64,000 bases of DNA, taken from positions 1,180,876 through 1,244,875 of the forward strand of contig NZ_LT828648.1 of assembly GCF_900169565.1 (NCBI RefSeq), read 5' to 3'. Under the pieces are notes generated by a model. That model was not told where the DNA came from. It saw only the letters and a program-made list of their open reading frames with translations, and ran no database searches. Shown one piece after another: positions 28,460 through 37,004 of the stretch (positions are counted from its first letter, which is position 1; each line of letters opens with the position of its first letter). The DNA is from Nitrospira japonica (GTDB lineage Bacteria; Nitrospirota; Nitrospiria; Nitrospirales; Nitrospiraceae). The position numbers and the translations under genes were made by a program.

Positions 28460-29614
28460 ACCGTTCGCCGGCAGAATGCTGCTGAGGAAGCCGTCACCGT
28501 TGGCAGGCGCGATGATCAGGGCTGAGGAGAATACGTCGGCAGAAATCGCAAGCGATTGCCGTGTTTCAGAGAGCGAGGTCTCGATTCTGAGCCGTGCGCC
28601 TCCTACCTCAATGCGTGTTGAGCCCGGAGCGCCGAGAACAAACCCCGGTGTATCTTCTTGTCCCTCAAGCGTTGCGGAGAAGCTTGCCGTCGCTTCTGTG
28701 GTCCCTGTGCTCGCCGAGAGCGTTATGCCATGACGGCCGTAGGCAATTACGTCCACCCCAGCTGTGACATGGTTTGAAACTGTCCATGCGCCAACGTCCT
28801 TGGTGGAGGTAATCGAACCAAATGGGCTCATCACCAGGCCGAGATCACCTTGGTCAGCGGACGAGATCCCAAGCACGACACCAGCCTCCGCAGAGGCATT
28901 TGCGAAAAGGTCATCAACATAGACGATTAAGGCATACCGCATTAAGGGTGCCGCGTCACCGAGCAGATCCTCATCTTCTGGGTTAAAGCTATAACAGCAG
29001 GAAACTCCTACCTCGCGAAATAGGCGAGCCAGTCTGAGAAAAAGTTTTTTCGCCATCGCCCCTGCATCAGCCGTTGTGGCAAGAGCGTTGACGTATTCAG
29101 CACAAAGTGTCGTCTTGGGATCCCGCACGAGGTCGATCACGCGATAAATGTGGAAACGGTCGTGGCTCAGTGGATTTTGGTCGTGCTGTTCCTCAGCGGG
29201 TTCTATTAGCGTCAATAGCACGGCCACATGCCGTGCAAGTGGAAATCGGTCCTTCAAGTAGATGGTAATCAAGAGATTCGCCAAATACTCGCCCAAGCCT
29301 TCGACCCCGCTGGGGTTCCCACCGGTGCCTCTTATTGAGCGGATTGCAGCGACTGCTTGCCGTGATACGTCAAGTAAAGACGCGAGATGATTCAGTGAAG
29401 GTGATGGTCGCGCTATCAAGGAAACAAGTTGGGCCCGGAGACCGTCTACCATACCCAGCGCCCCGATAATCCTATCGACGTCTTCTTTGGACGTTGACGT
29501 GCCGATGTCTGTCATGAGCCGGCGTAGCGCCTGTGGGCGCTTAATGGCTCTGCTTGATATAGCGAGAAAGCCATCAATTTCTTCAATGAGTAGATTGAAA
29601 AGGGTCTTACTCAT
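26252..29614 (-). CDS. DUF6603 domain protein (original copy)
   Basis: A 1120-residue protein. Residues 1-370 are helical then beta-rich and specific to this group. From about residue 375 (GDGFLSSILPANGMRANFDL) to about 950 the sequence matches what I know of DUF6603: long beta-strand repeats, LPIGLAIGGLKVPTVHLRL, glycine-rich LGLGFMLRGIGGLLGIH. This pattern is compatible with a beta-barrel or beta-helix-like surface, but no signal peptide is present. The ATG overlaps the stop of the upstream PhoD-like gene by four bases (29611-29614). The last two-thirds are duplicated in a second, chimeric gene at 37021-40557. Confidence 0.85.
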   Translation of the reverse strand: MSKTLFNLLIEEIDGFLAISSRAIKRPQALRRLMTDIGTSTSKEDVDRIIGALGMVDGLRAQLVSLIARPSPSLNHLASLLDVSRQAVAAIRSIRGTGGNPSGVEGLGEYLANLLITIYLKDRFPLARHVAVLLTLIEPAEEQHDQNPLSHDRFHIYRVIDLVRDPKTTLCAEYVNALATTADAGAMAKKLFLRLARLFREVGVSCCYSFNPEDEDLLGDAAPLMRYALIVYVDDLFANASAEAGVVLGISSADQGDLGLVMSPFGSITSTKDVGAWTVSNHVTAGVDVIAYGRHGITLSASTGTTEATASFSATLEGQEDTPGFVLGAPGSTRIEVGGARLRIETSLSETRQSLAISADVFSSALIIAPANGDGFLSSILPANGMRANFDLGLAWSNERGLTLRGSTGLDATLPIGLAIGGLKVPTVHLRLHAGDKGLETEASATLVLRLGPVEATIERVGLAADLTFPQTGGNLGVADLDFRFKPPTGVGLTIDAGVVHGGGFLSFDPQQAQYAGVLYLEMQGGIAVRALGLIHTRLPGGQNGFSLVVVITAEGFKPIPLGLGFMLRGIGGLLGIHRTANEDAIQLGMRANTLDGILAPADPVRNGPQYLSALNTVFPPAQDHHLFGPVVQITWGTPPLAIIRLAFIVEFGVRTRALMVGHLSAILPRQELDLVRLQMYVFGGIDFAQERAFLDAVLHDSRLLNKYVITGEMRMRMTWNRNPSFILAIGGVHPDFTPPPGLEPMPRLAIVLANSDDLKLRCEAYFAITSNTVQFGAHVHLFAKKSKFSVEGMAGFDVLIQFNPFHFVAALHASLELKAFGRSLFMVSFEGELSGPRPLHVRGKATFKIWIFRKSVSFDTTLIEGESPPVPESTDVARLLREALSQPAAWSAALPRTLSRLVSLREIDDSTGIRMHPLGLLTIKQNVVPLNLLITRFGTTPVAGGPQEFQIQQLQIGIGGVDTEPVRDHFAPAQFRDMSDDEKLSSPSFELLEAGIQATTQQAEHGAPLTTTVEYEEKIIPKPAGPPPPRHTMDAGIAARLSRWSAAGLHAAKHSGPNRYRAPALKLPTRSKIFRLVSKSNLTKRLNSTDFVTYAEADAAKRKLNFTEQAGLQIVAVTP

Positions 29615-31986
29615 ACTCCCCTAGGATTCGGCTCAACCCAAGGTTCAAGGCTAACCTCGTAGAGGGTCTCGACCCATAGGTCTCCGCGATCGGGGTGCCA
29701 CCAGCGCAATTTGTGATTTATTTTCTCAGCACTTTCAAACTCGATCTCGCCGATATTGTTGCGCCCTACGATTTCTTGTTTCTTTTTGAGAGTGCGGTTG
29801 TATCTTCGGATGATTTCGGAAGCCTCACGATAAGCTCTTGCCATCATTTTGAAGGGATCTTCCGTACCGTCGGTAGGGACGAGAGGGATTAAGGGACGCG
29901 GAGAAAGTGAAACCCCTTTGTTGGAGGCGATAAGATACTCGAGACTATACCGATAACCGGGCTCGTCGGAAATGAACACATTTTTTGCATACACGGTGGC
30001 GCCGTCGATTGGTCCTATATAAAATTCGGGCCGGTGAGGGGGAACTAAGGGTTCTCCCCACCACGGAGCAAAATCATATCCGTCGCGATGCACCCCAATG
30101 GTGTCATTATCTTCATTCTTAAATGGACTCGTCACTAGCTGAGCAATTATTGCTGTTGCAGGCTGCGCTTCCAAATCCTCAAATCGTGATTTGGCTTTGT
30201 AGACGAGGCGGGAGGCGAAGCTATGATGGACGTCGCCAGACAGCACAACTATATGACCGTAGTGTTTCGTCTCTCCGAGTATCGGCAGCATATCGGTAAG
30301 AGTGACAAGGAGACGATCAAATGCGGCTGAAGGGCACTCCCATGCCTCATATATATCGGGGTAGTGTTCGAATGTATTAGATGCCCCGCTATGGGCGCTG
30401 GCCACGCGTATCGGCTGGATTGGTGGCGCGTTAGTGGACAACACGACGAGCAGCGCTTTATTTCCATGTTTAGGTCTCTTATCGTAGATTTGTACCTTTA
30501 ATTGACTCGCTGAAAGCATATGCGATCCCTCTTCATCTTTCTTGAATGAGCGCCACGTGCGGGTGTCCGTGAAGATCACATGATGCTTAGGGCCCTCGAC
30601 GGTAAAGTTGTACACGAGCGATTGTCCCTCATCATGATAGAGGTCGTAGTCAGACGACAAACCAAGCGCATCATTAATCCGATGCACTCCGATGAGAGTG
30701 AGGATGTCTGGAGAATGTGCTCCGTATTGTTCTGCTGTCCCTTTGTCAAGAAGTTGCAGAAGAGCGGTACCTGGAAGCGCTGAATTGGCTGCCTCGAATT
30801 GCTCAGGTGCATTCCCCCAATGTTGACAGAGTGCGTAGGCAACAAGGGCGTTCTGCACGATGCGCAGGCCGAGGTCAGAACTATACACATCACTGCAGAA
30901 TTGGCGTGTCATGTTCCAATCGTCAGTTATCTCATGATCATCGAACATCATGTAGGTTGGAATATTTGCCAGCGCGCGTCGAACTTGGGGTAGTGTCCTA
31001 AAAAATTCAGCGACCCGTTCTGTCCTCGTCTGGATTGTCTTACGCTTCAACGTGGAGAGCCCATCTTCCTTGGGAATAAGTGTATAGACCTCGGCGGCGA
31101 GCTCATCGAATGTGGGCATTACGCTGGGCCACAGAACGTCGGACCAGACGAATAGATACATACTCAAATATTCACCCAGAGACATCAGATGATTCTCCAT
31201 GGCGGAAGATGTGAAGCCCGGCCTGATAGAAAAACGTCCCGGACCGGGGGATAGGAGGACGAATGCACGGAGACAGGCAGGAATAGGATGGTTAAAGTCG
31301 TAAAAGTCGTCAGAAGTACTGGCGCCGATTTTGCGGGCAGGACCTATAATCCCTGGAACGTATTCTTGACCGATCAGAATCTTGGCAGCATCAATGAGGA
31401 CCATCAACAGTGATTCCGATACATCATCTGCGTAGATCTGATCACCCGTAAGCAAGAGTTGATGCGGGCGAGCCAGTGGCCGCTGGCTCGAGGTCGCCTG
31501 GGCAATCAAATCATCAAGAATGGCAAGAGCGTCCTTCCCGCGTCCATGCGGCTTGCGGCAAGAGCCCTGTATCAGCCGTAACTGGTTTAGATCTTCTGGC
31601 GGCAAGCAGAAGCTAGGCAGATCGTACGGCTCGTATGCAAGTTTTGCCCTGATGTCGATTACATCAGCAAGTTTCGTCGTAGTGCCATTGGATCGGAATT
31701 CAACCTGATATCGGTAGACAATATTCTTTTCAAGTTCAACCCGAGGAGGAATAATGGTTGCCGTAACTGCAACCAAATGAAGGTTTGTTCCGATGGCAAT
31801 AGTTGGACGAGTCCCGCTCATGACTGGCTGACCCATGTCATTTAGAACCTCGAGGTAGACTTCGGAGACCGACTCTTTCAGAGCAAACCAAACAGTTACT
31901 GAATCAGGTGTGACCTTACGCAGCATGGGGCCAGCGAGCACGAGCGGAAGAGTTTCCAAACGACCCTTAAGCGAAGTCCACTTCAT
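29611..31986 (-). CDS. PhoD-like metallophosphatase
   Basis: A 791-residue protein with the calcineurin-like metallophosphatase signature of the PhoD group: LTGDQIYADD (179-188), FDDHEITDDW (348-357) and VLSGDVHHSF (581-590) supply the expected Asp, His and Asn/Asp ligands of a two-metal centre. An N-terminal beta domain (about 10-115) precedes the catalytic part, as in many PhoD-like proteins. Unlike secreted PhoD alkaline phosphatases it lacks a Tat or Sec signal, so it probably acts in the cytoplasm on a phosphodiester or phosphomonoester substrate. The ribosome site (GGGAG, six bases before the ATG) is good. It is coupled to DUF6603 by ATGA. A decayed copy of its 5' end lies at about 43000-43190. 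Confidence 0.88.
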   Translation of the reverse strand: MKWTSLKGRLETLPLVLAGPMLRKVTPDSVTVWFALKESVSEVYLEVLNDMGQPVMSGTRPTIAIGTNLHLVAVTATIIPPRVELEKNIVYRYQVEFRSNGTTTKLADVIDIRAKLAYEPYDLPSFCLPPEDLNQLRLIQGSCRKPHGRGKDALAILDDLIAQATSSQRPLARPHQLLLTGDQIYADDVSESLLMVLIDAAKILIGQEYVPGIIGPARKIGASTSDDFYDFNHPIPACLRAFVLLSPGPGRFSIRPGFTSSAMENHLMSLGEYLSMYLFVWSDVLWPSVMPTFDELAAEVYTLIPKEDGLSTLKRKTIQTRTERVAEFFRTLPQVRRALANIPTYMMFDDHEITDDWNMTRQFCSDVYSSDLGLRIVQNALVAYALCQHWGNAPEQFEAANSALPGTALLQLLDKGTAEQYGAHSPDILTLIGVHRINDALGLSSDYDLYHDEGQSLVYNFTVEGPKHHVIFTDTRTWRSFKKDEEGSHMLSASQLKVQIYDKRPKHGNKALLVVLSTNAPPIQPIRVASAHSGASNTFEHYPDIYEAWECPSAAFDRLLVTLTDMLPILGETKHYGHIVVLSGDVHHSFASRLVYKAKSRFEDLEAQPATAIIAQLVTSPFKNEDNDTIGVHRDGYDFAPWWGEPLVPPHRPEFYIGPIDGATVYAKNVFISDEPGYRYSLEYLIASNKGVSLSPRPLIPLVPTDGTEDPFKMMARAYREASEIIRRYNRTLKKKQEIVGRNNIGEIEFESAEKINHKLRWWHPDRGDLWVETLYEVSLEPWVEPNPRGV

Positions 31987-32389
31987 GGTGTACTCCCATT
32001 GAGGTGACCATCATTAGGAGTACACGAACCTGCTCCTACTGATGACACTTCTGCCCAGTAATTGTGCGCGGCAGTGAAAGTAGTTTGAAATGCGGAGGAA
32101 TAGGTTGCTACACCAACTGCCAATTGATGCATTTCAGCCTCAATGATGGCAACGGCTCGCTGAAGAATTGAAGAGGAAGGTAAATTATTCGCTGCGGACT
32201 AAGGTGTCAATATAAATAAATCTAATACGTGTAATTTAACTGATCTTTTACCCCTTCTAGGCGAGCAACCGGTCTATCGTCGACAGGTCGTGCACAGAAG
32301 CCACATCCGTTTTGGATGGGATTTGCAATCGAACTGTTCTGTACATTGACCACTGTACTAACACCTGGCTTTTATCGGCCTAACAGCGC
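31987..32389. other. Intergenic spacer between CHAP-like and PhoD-like genes
   Basis: About 400 bases with no gene on either strand. It includes a conserved tract (about 32040-32235, ending AATACGTGTAATTTA) that recurs in diverged form at about 43250-43450. Conservation of a non-coding tract between copies suggests a promoter or other regulatory site for the PhoD-led operon, but no clear -35/-10 pair could be fixed. Confidence 0.5.
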
Positions 32390-33226
32390 CTACGAATCGT
32401 AGCTAATAAACCCTTTGGTTATTTCCGATACCTTTCTGCCGGTTCTCCGGAAAACGCCAATCCCTTCTCGACCGCCTGAGAGGTTCGTGTTTCCTTCGAT
32501 CGTAATCAACCGATCATCACGAAAGCCTTCTACCAAGCCCATATGACCGTTTCCTCCTCCAGTGCTCATAGTAAAGATGAGCCCAGGTTTCAGAAGTGAC
32601 AAATCGTCAAGCAGTTCTTCTGGAAGTATCAGCCTAGCGCCTGCTTTGGCCGCCTTCTTCCAATGATCGAGGACGCCTGCCGTGCACACAACGGGATTAG
32701 CGATTCCCACCCTAGCCGCAGCTCTTTCAAACGACCAATATACAAAAGCGGCACACCAGGGATAACTTCCTGCCGAGGGATCCAAGCGAACTGATCGGAT
32801 ATATTCGTCGACTTGAGGCCCCCGATTTGAACCTGCAGGGTCTTCCATGACACCGACTTGCGAGGCAGCAATATTAAGACATGCTTTTAATAGCAGTGAG
32901 ATAGGCTGATCAGTGATAGCAGGTAGCGCCTGTTGACCGAACAACGCTGTCCAGGTCAGAGGACCTACTACACTGTCCACTTTCAATGCCTGACCCTGCC
33001 CATCTACTGTTCGAGCCTGAAACAGTCGAACGGCAGATCGCGTCGAACTGTTAAAGTCACCGCTGACTAAAAGCGGCCCACACCCTACTTCATTGAGTCG
33101 CTGCTGCACAGCCCGTACAGAAGCGTTGTCTTTTATACCGACTTTGATGATGTGTCCTGGATAAGCCCGGCCAGCATTGCGCCCTACATTCCCTCTCCCT
33201 GATGACGTTCGATGACGTGTTGCCAT
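32390..33226 (-). CDS. Peptidoglycan-binding protein with CHAP/NlpC-like amidase domain
   Basis: A 278-residue protein. A basic N-terminus is followed by a PG_binding_1 domain (about 32-97; VRAVQQRLNEVGCGPLLVSGDF, SVVGPLTWTALFG). A CHAP-like cysteine amidase domain (about 112-275) follows, with Cys158 in PWCAAFVYW, His228 in GGGNGHMGLVEG and EGNTN (244-248) as probable catalytic triad. This layout is typical of endolysins and of hydrolases in secretion or contractile systems. No signal peptide is seen, so export would need a lysis- or injection-type route. The ribosome site GAGGAG precedes the ATG. It heads the minus-strand cassette, and its last codons recur as a remnant at 43601-43676. Confidence 0.88.
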   Translation of the reverse strand: MATRHRTSSGRGNVGRNAGRAYPGHIIKVGIKDNASVRAVQQRLNEVGCGPLLVSGDFNSSTRSAVRLFQARTVDGQGQALKVDSVVGPLTWTALFGQQALPAITDQPISLLLKACLNIAASQVGVMEDPAGSNRGPQVDEYIRSVRLDPSAGSYPWCAAFVYWSFERAAARVGIANPVVCTAGVLDHWKKAAKAGARLILPEELLDDLSLLKPGLIFTMSTGGGNGHMGLVEGFRDDRLITIEGNTNLSGGREGIGVFRRTGRKVSEITKGFISYDS

Positions 33227-33606
33227 ATGTGTCTCCTCACAAATCCAGCTGCGAGCACTTGTCCGGGTGAAAAAGAAAACTGAGGCGCATCGACTTCATA
33301 ATGAGAGGTGCGGGAGGATGTTTAGGCTGCCTGAAGTACGAGAATCAAGTCAATACTACAACGGGGGATAAGAATGCATGTTTGGTTAATAAATTACACG
33401 TAATTCATTGCGCCCCCATAGCAGCCCCGCCAGACTAGATTTCCGTTTCCGTTTGGAGTATGGCAATAGCTTGTCGATGATTTAAGCTTCAGCTGATTTC
33501 AGAAGGGAGCTTAAGTGAGTCAAGGAGTATTCATGACCTAGGCGTCCCTGAAACCTAATGTACTCACAGAATTCCCAACCAAATCCAGCGCGGAAGGTAA
33601 AACAAC
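33227..33606. other. Divergent intergenic region
   Basis: About 380 bases between the start of the CHAP-like gene (minus) and the start of the second caspase gene (plus). It is AT-rich in the middle (around 33370-33410) and must contain promoters for both directions. I could not fix any single promoter with confidence. Confidence 0.4.
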
Positions 33607-35328
33607 ATGGCAACGCGACGTACGATAAACAAGCTCGCACTAATTGTCTTACAAGTTCTATGGATCTATACGCCAGCGTACTCCGGCGGCTTACAGGTCA
33701 TCGAGAGTACTGTCCAAATCAGCGGATCCTCAGACCGTCGCTTTCAGCCTAATGCATCTATTTCTGTCTCTTTCAAGGCGACGGACTATTCATATGCGTC
33801 GCCAGAATTTAAATACGTCTTCTTCGCCATTGTTCCGAGGGATGAAGTTTTGGAAAGGGTTACATCCCAACAAGTCACGAAATGGCAATTATTTCATATA
33901 TTGATGAGATCACCTCACAAGGCGGCGAATCAGCTTGCTTATAAATTAAGATTCTCCGCACCCTCGGACTTTGGGCAGTTCAAACTGGTTTATCATCAAG
34001 TGCCCTGGTTTGGAATGAGACGTTTGGAAAATTCTGACAAATTGGGACAACTAGCTCGAAATTCAGAAGATGCTTATAAGTTCATTCGCGAGCATCTGGA
34101 AAGGTTTTATTGGGGCTGGTCGGAGATTGTAAATTTTGAAGTATCCTCCGAAGGACAAGGAACAGATCCATTCACGATTTATTTAAAGGCAAATGGTAAG
34201 AATCCTGCCTTTGCTGACGTCAAAGGAGGTTTACGGCAAAGTCCCCTCAAGATAAGTTGGTCAGTCGGAAGTGAGTCCAAGTTGCGGCCCGACAAGGTGC
34301 TTTACAGATACAAACTATGGCCAGAAGAAAATGATTGGTCTGCTTGGACTAGTGACCGCTCTATCAGGTATCACTTTCTACAGAAAGGATTCCATAACTT
34401 TTCCGTCATGGGAATGTATAAGAGAGGTGATCATACTATAGAGTCGCAGCCAGCTACATTCGATTTTGCTTTGGACGATCACATGGTTGTAAAACCGTCC
34501 TCCGAAGTTATTTTCAAAGGACCACAAACGAAACAATTTACTGTAGATGGTGAAGACGTTCCGCCATCTATTGCATTCGATACCGTTTACGCTCACAGCA
34601 AAGCTCTTATTGTCGGCGTCTGGCAATTCAGCGACAATCGCTTTGCCAGGTTTCCTAAAGAAAAGATAGAAAAAGACATCGAAACGGTAGGGAATGCACT
34701 AAAACTCAACAATTTTGAGGTAACCACTCTTTTTCGAGATCGGCTATCACGCGACGAAATTGCGACGGCACTTGAGATGCTCGTGAATGCAGCATCTAAA
34801 GATGACCGATTGTTTATATACTTTTCATCACACGGTTTCAGAGACAAGACCATGCCATCAGAAGCCTATATTGCAACATCTGACTGCGAAATGGACCATC
34901 CTTCGGTTAAATGTTTGAGATTAACCGACATTGAACATCAAGCTCGTCGAGCGTTAGAAAAGCAGTCACGCCAGGTGCTTATCGCCGCAGACAGCTGTTT
35001 TTCTGGCCTTGGTATCATCACCAAGAGTTCAGGACCCGTTAACCTAGCGAGATTAGCCTCCGCCCAGGGTTTATTCATGATGACAGCTGGCATGGCTGAT
35101 CAATTGGCCGAGATAGATCCCACGCTGAACATGAGCACCTTCACACACTACTTGGCTAAAGGGTTAAGAGGTGAAGCGAGCGTGTACGACAAGAGCGGAG
35201 TAATTACTCTATCAGAACTACTGCTGTATGTTCAGTACAATGTCGCACGAACGACAAATTCACGGCAAATTCCCATGCTAGGAAGAGTGAAAGGGGACGG
35301 TGAAATGCTTTTCCGGCCAATGCACTAG
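33607..35328 (+). CDS. Exported caspase-like (C14) protein
   Basis: A 573-residue protein with a probable signal peptide (hydrophobic core about 9-25, cleavage near AYSGG). Residues 30-310 are beta-rich and include Ig-like or Y_Y_Y-like segments (YRYKLWPEENDWSAW). The caspase-like domain occupies about 330-570: ALIVGVWQF, His409 in YFSSHG and Cys464 in AADSCFSG form the expected dyad. The ATG at 33607 follows GGAAGG by about ten bases. A DUF1353 gene follows after 27 bases in the same operon. Codon use is more AT-rich than in the minus-strand cassette, suggesting separate acquisition. Its substrate is unknown. Confidence 0.87.
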   Translation: MATRRTINKLALIVLQVLWIYTPAYSGGLQVIESTVQISGSSDRRFQPNASISVSFKATDYSYASPEFKYVFFAIVPRDEVLERVTSQQVTKWQLFHILMRSPHKAANQLAYKLRFSAPSDFGQFKLVYHQVPWFGMRRLENSDKLGQLARNSEDAYKFIREHLERFYWGWSEIVNFEVSSEGQGTDPFTIYLKANGKNPAFADVKGGLRQSPLKISWSVGSESKLRPDKVLYRYKLWPEENDWSAWTSDRSIRYHFLQKGFHNFSVMGMYKRGDHTIESQPATFDFALDDHMVVKPSSEVIFKGPQTKQFTVDGEDVPPSIAFDTVYAHSKALIVGVWQFSDNRFARFPKEKIEKDIETVGNALKLNNFEVTTLFRDRLSRDEIATALEMLVNAASKDDRLFIYFSSHGFRDKTMPSEAYIATSDCEMDHPSVKCLRLTDIEHQARRALEKQSRQVLIAADSCFSGLGIITKSSGPVNLARLASAQGLFMMTAGMADQLAEIDPTLNMSTFTHYLAKGLRGEASVYDKSGVITLSELLLYVQYNVARTTNSRQIPMLGRVKGDGEMLFRPMH

Positions 35329-35355
35329 CACTTCACCATAGGAGGTACGACGATT

Positions 35356-36024
35356 ATGTCTAGGCAACCTCACTCTCAATGTTTGGAACGCAGAACGCTG
35401 TTCAGGGTATCCGCCGGTCTTCTATTATTGTTTCCCTACATGCTCATGCGCTATCTACCTCTTCTTAGTGTTGGCATCGTAAGGGCAGAAGAACTCACCG
35501 AAGACAGAGAGATTACAAAGGAGATATGGCTAAACGAATTTTTTCAGATAAAGCCCCCTATTGGAGCACTCCATTTGTTTCGTTTTGCCGATGAGATGTA
35601 TGCCACAACGAAACCTATATCTTGGGTCCCCGCGAAGGGAGAACAGCAGAAAACTTATGAGCAGGTCGACGTACCAATAGGATTTGTTACTGACTTCGCC
35701 AGTGTGCCACGTATATTTTGGCAGTTCTTGCCGCGCGACGGCAAATACACATACCCAGCTATAGTACATGACTACTTGTACTGGACCCAGAACCGCTCTC
35801 GGGAAATGGCGGACCAAATATTACGGATAGGGATGCAAGAGTTTGGAATAGATCCTATTGTGGTCAATGCTGTTTATTGGAGTGTTAGAGCAGCCGGTGA
35901 TATCGCATGGAAGCACAATGCGAAGTTAAAATCTCAGGGTGAAAGGAGAATACTCAAACGTTTTCCAGAGGATCCCTTAATGAAATGGCAAAATTGGAAA
36001 GAACACAATGATGTCTTTGCCTGA
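35356..36024 (+). CDS. DUF1353 domain protein
   Basis: A 222-residue protein. An N-terminal hydrophobic segment (about 17-42) preceded by RRTLFRV could be a Sec or weak Tat signal. The DUF1353 region (about 85-185) shows VPIGFVTDFASVPRIFW, then AIVHDYLYW, with conserved Asp and His-Asp residues typical of this small family, which is found in phages and bacteria and has no known activity. GGAGG at 35341-35345 is a good ribosome site. It sits 27 bases after the caspase gene, so it is probably its partner, perhaps an inhibitor or substrate. That is inference. Confidence 0.82.
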   Translation: MSRQPHSQCLERRTLFRVSAGLLLLFPYMLMRYLPLLSVGIVRAEELTEDREITKEIWLNEFFQIKPPIGALHLFRFADEMYATTKPISWVPAKGEQQKTYEQVDVPIGFVTDFASVPRIFWQFLPRDGKYTYPAIVHDYLYWTQNRSREMADQILRIGMQEFGIDPIVVNAVYWSVRAAGDIAWKHNAKLKSQGERRILKRFPEDPLMKWQNWKEHNDVFA

Positions 36025-36592
36025 TAGGTCCGAGAGCACGGAATCGTTCGTCCGCTGCACACTGCCGATTTCTAGGCTGTGAAAAGGAATTCTGGCAAGC
36101 TGTTTCTGTCATTCTAGCATGCCATGCGACTGGAGTTTCTGCTCGGTGGGTCGCGAACATTCACTATCTCGAATACCCACTCGTCCCATTTTTTCATCAG
36201 GGTGTTATCGCACGCCGGTGGACCTCAAGGGGTACCAACTCTACACCCAATCCTCGCATTCGCCGGTCAGGGTCCGGCGGTTTGTGTGTTCGCTTACACC
36301 AGTCAGAACAGATACCTCAACCTGCAGCTCTGAGTTCGCATCCCTGAAATGAGGCATAGCGATTCTCTTAGGGGTGTTTCGATTACATCTGTTTCCTACA
36401 AAATGTAGTTTTAGCAATGATCCCACTTATCTTCCGGTATTTGCGCACTGCTCAAGGATTGGGTTTAGTAAACAGCCATTATGCGTTGAGAGGACCAAAC
36501 CACGAATCAAATGATTTGCCCATTGCTGCTACCTGAAAAGCGTTTCGGCAATCAGATTCTTGAATGTCGATGATAGGGTTGTTAGGGCAGCA
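36025..36592. other. Intergenic region without recognised gene
   Basis: About 570 bases between the DUF1353 gene and the left edge of the second cassette copy. Short frames exist on both strands, but none has a ribosome site plus natural composition. It may contain eroded coding sequence. Confidence 0.4.
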
Positions 36593-36721
36593 TTACGTTT
36601 GCTTTTCGTTTCGTAGCCCCCAATTGAACGTTTGGGTTTTACTGCCCGGCTTAACCTGCAACACGACATCATTTGCTAACTTGAACTCATAATTCAACGG
36701 ACCAGCTAATTTGGGACGGGG
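36593..36721 (-). pseudogene. 3'-end remnant of an unknown gene, abutting the direct repeat
   Basis: Read on the minus strand, the last 43 or so codons before a TAA at 36593-36595 look like real protein (NYEFKLANDVVLQVKPGS, ending WGLRNEKQT). They are in a different frame from the truncated 931-type gene that runs into them from the right. The simplest view is that the junction at 36721/36722 joined the duplicated block to the tail of another gene whose 5' part is gone. Confidence 0.35.
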
Positions 36722-37004
36722 CAGGCCGATCGAATTCGATGTGAGGAAACAAGTTACTTTCGAATGTCGTCGTGTGTGGGCGCGGCTCCATGCGCACGAT
36801 TTGCGACGGATCCAAGGCTGTCACATCTCCAGGCCCGTAGAGACGCAACTCTGTCGGTGGAAGGTCGAGCGCATTCAGTGTGATCTTCGCCGATATTGAT
36901 ACTTGTGCCGGCTGGTTTCGTGAGAGCGAATCTATCGTGGTGATCGCATTCGCCGTACCGTGCCGAACCCAGGGGAGAAAATGGCGAACAGTAGTATCGG
37001 CCAT
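36687..37004 (-). pseudogene. Truncated copy of the 931-aa protein gene
   Basis: The first 95 or so codons match the start of the 931-residue gene, including the ribosome site, as far as EFDRP. The duplication then ends at 36722, and 11 foreign codons follow before a stop. The product would be a 105-residue fragment containing only the N-terminal beta-rich part. It is most likely non-functional. It remains 16 bases downstream of the chimeric DUF6603 gene, as in the original copy. Confidence 0.85.

Noticed and set aside
29611-31986. Calling the PhoD-like protein a secreted alkaline phosphatase D
   Set aside because: It lacks the Tat signal of PhoD and is coupled to cytoplasmic-looking proteins, so only the superfamily is claimed.
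16768-33226. Naming the cassette a contractile injection system
   Set aside because: No sheath, inner tube, baseplate, spike or AAA ATPase signature could be seen. Only the wall hydrolase and large size are reminiscent.
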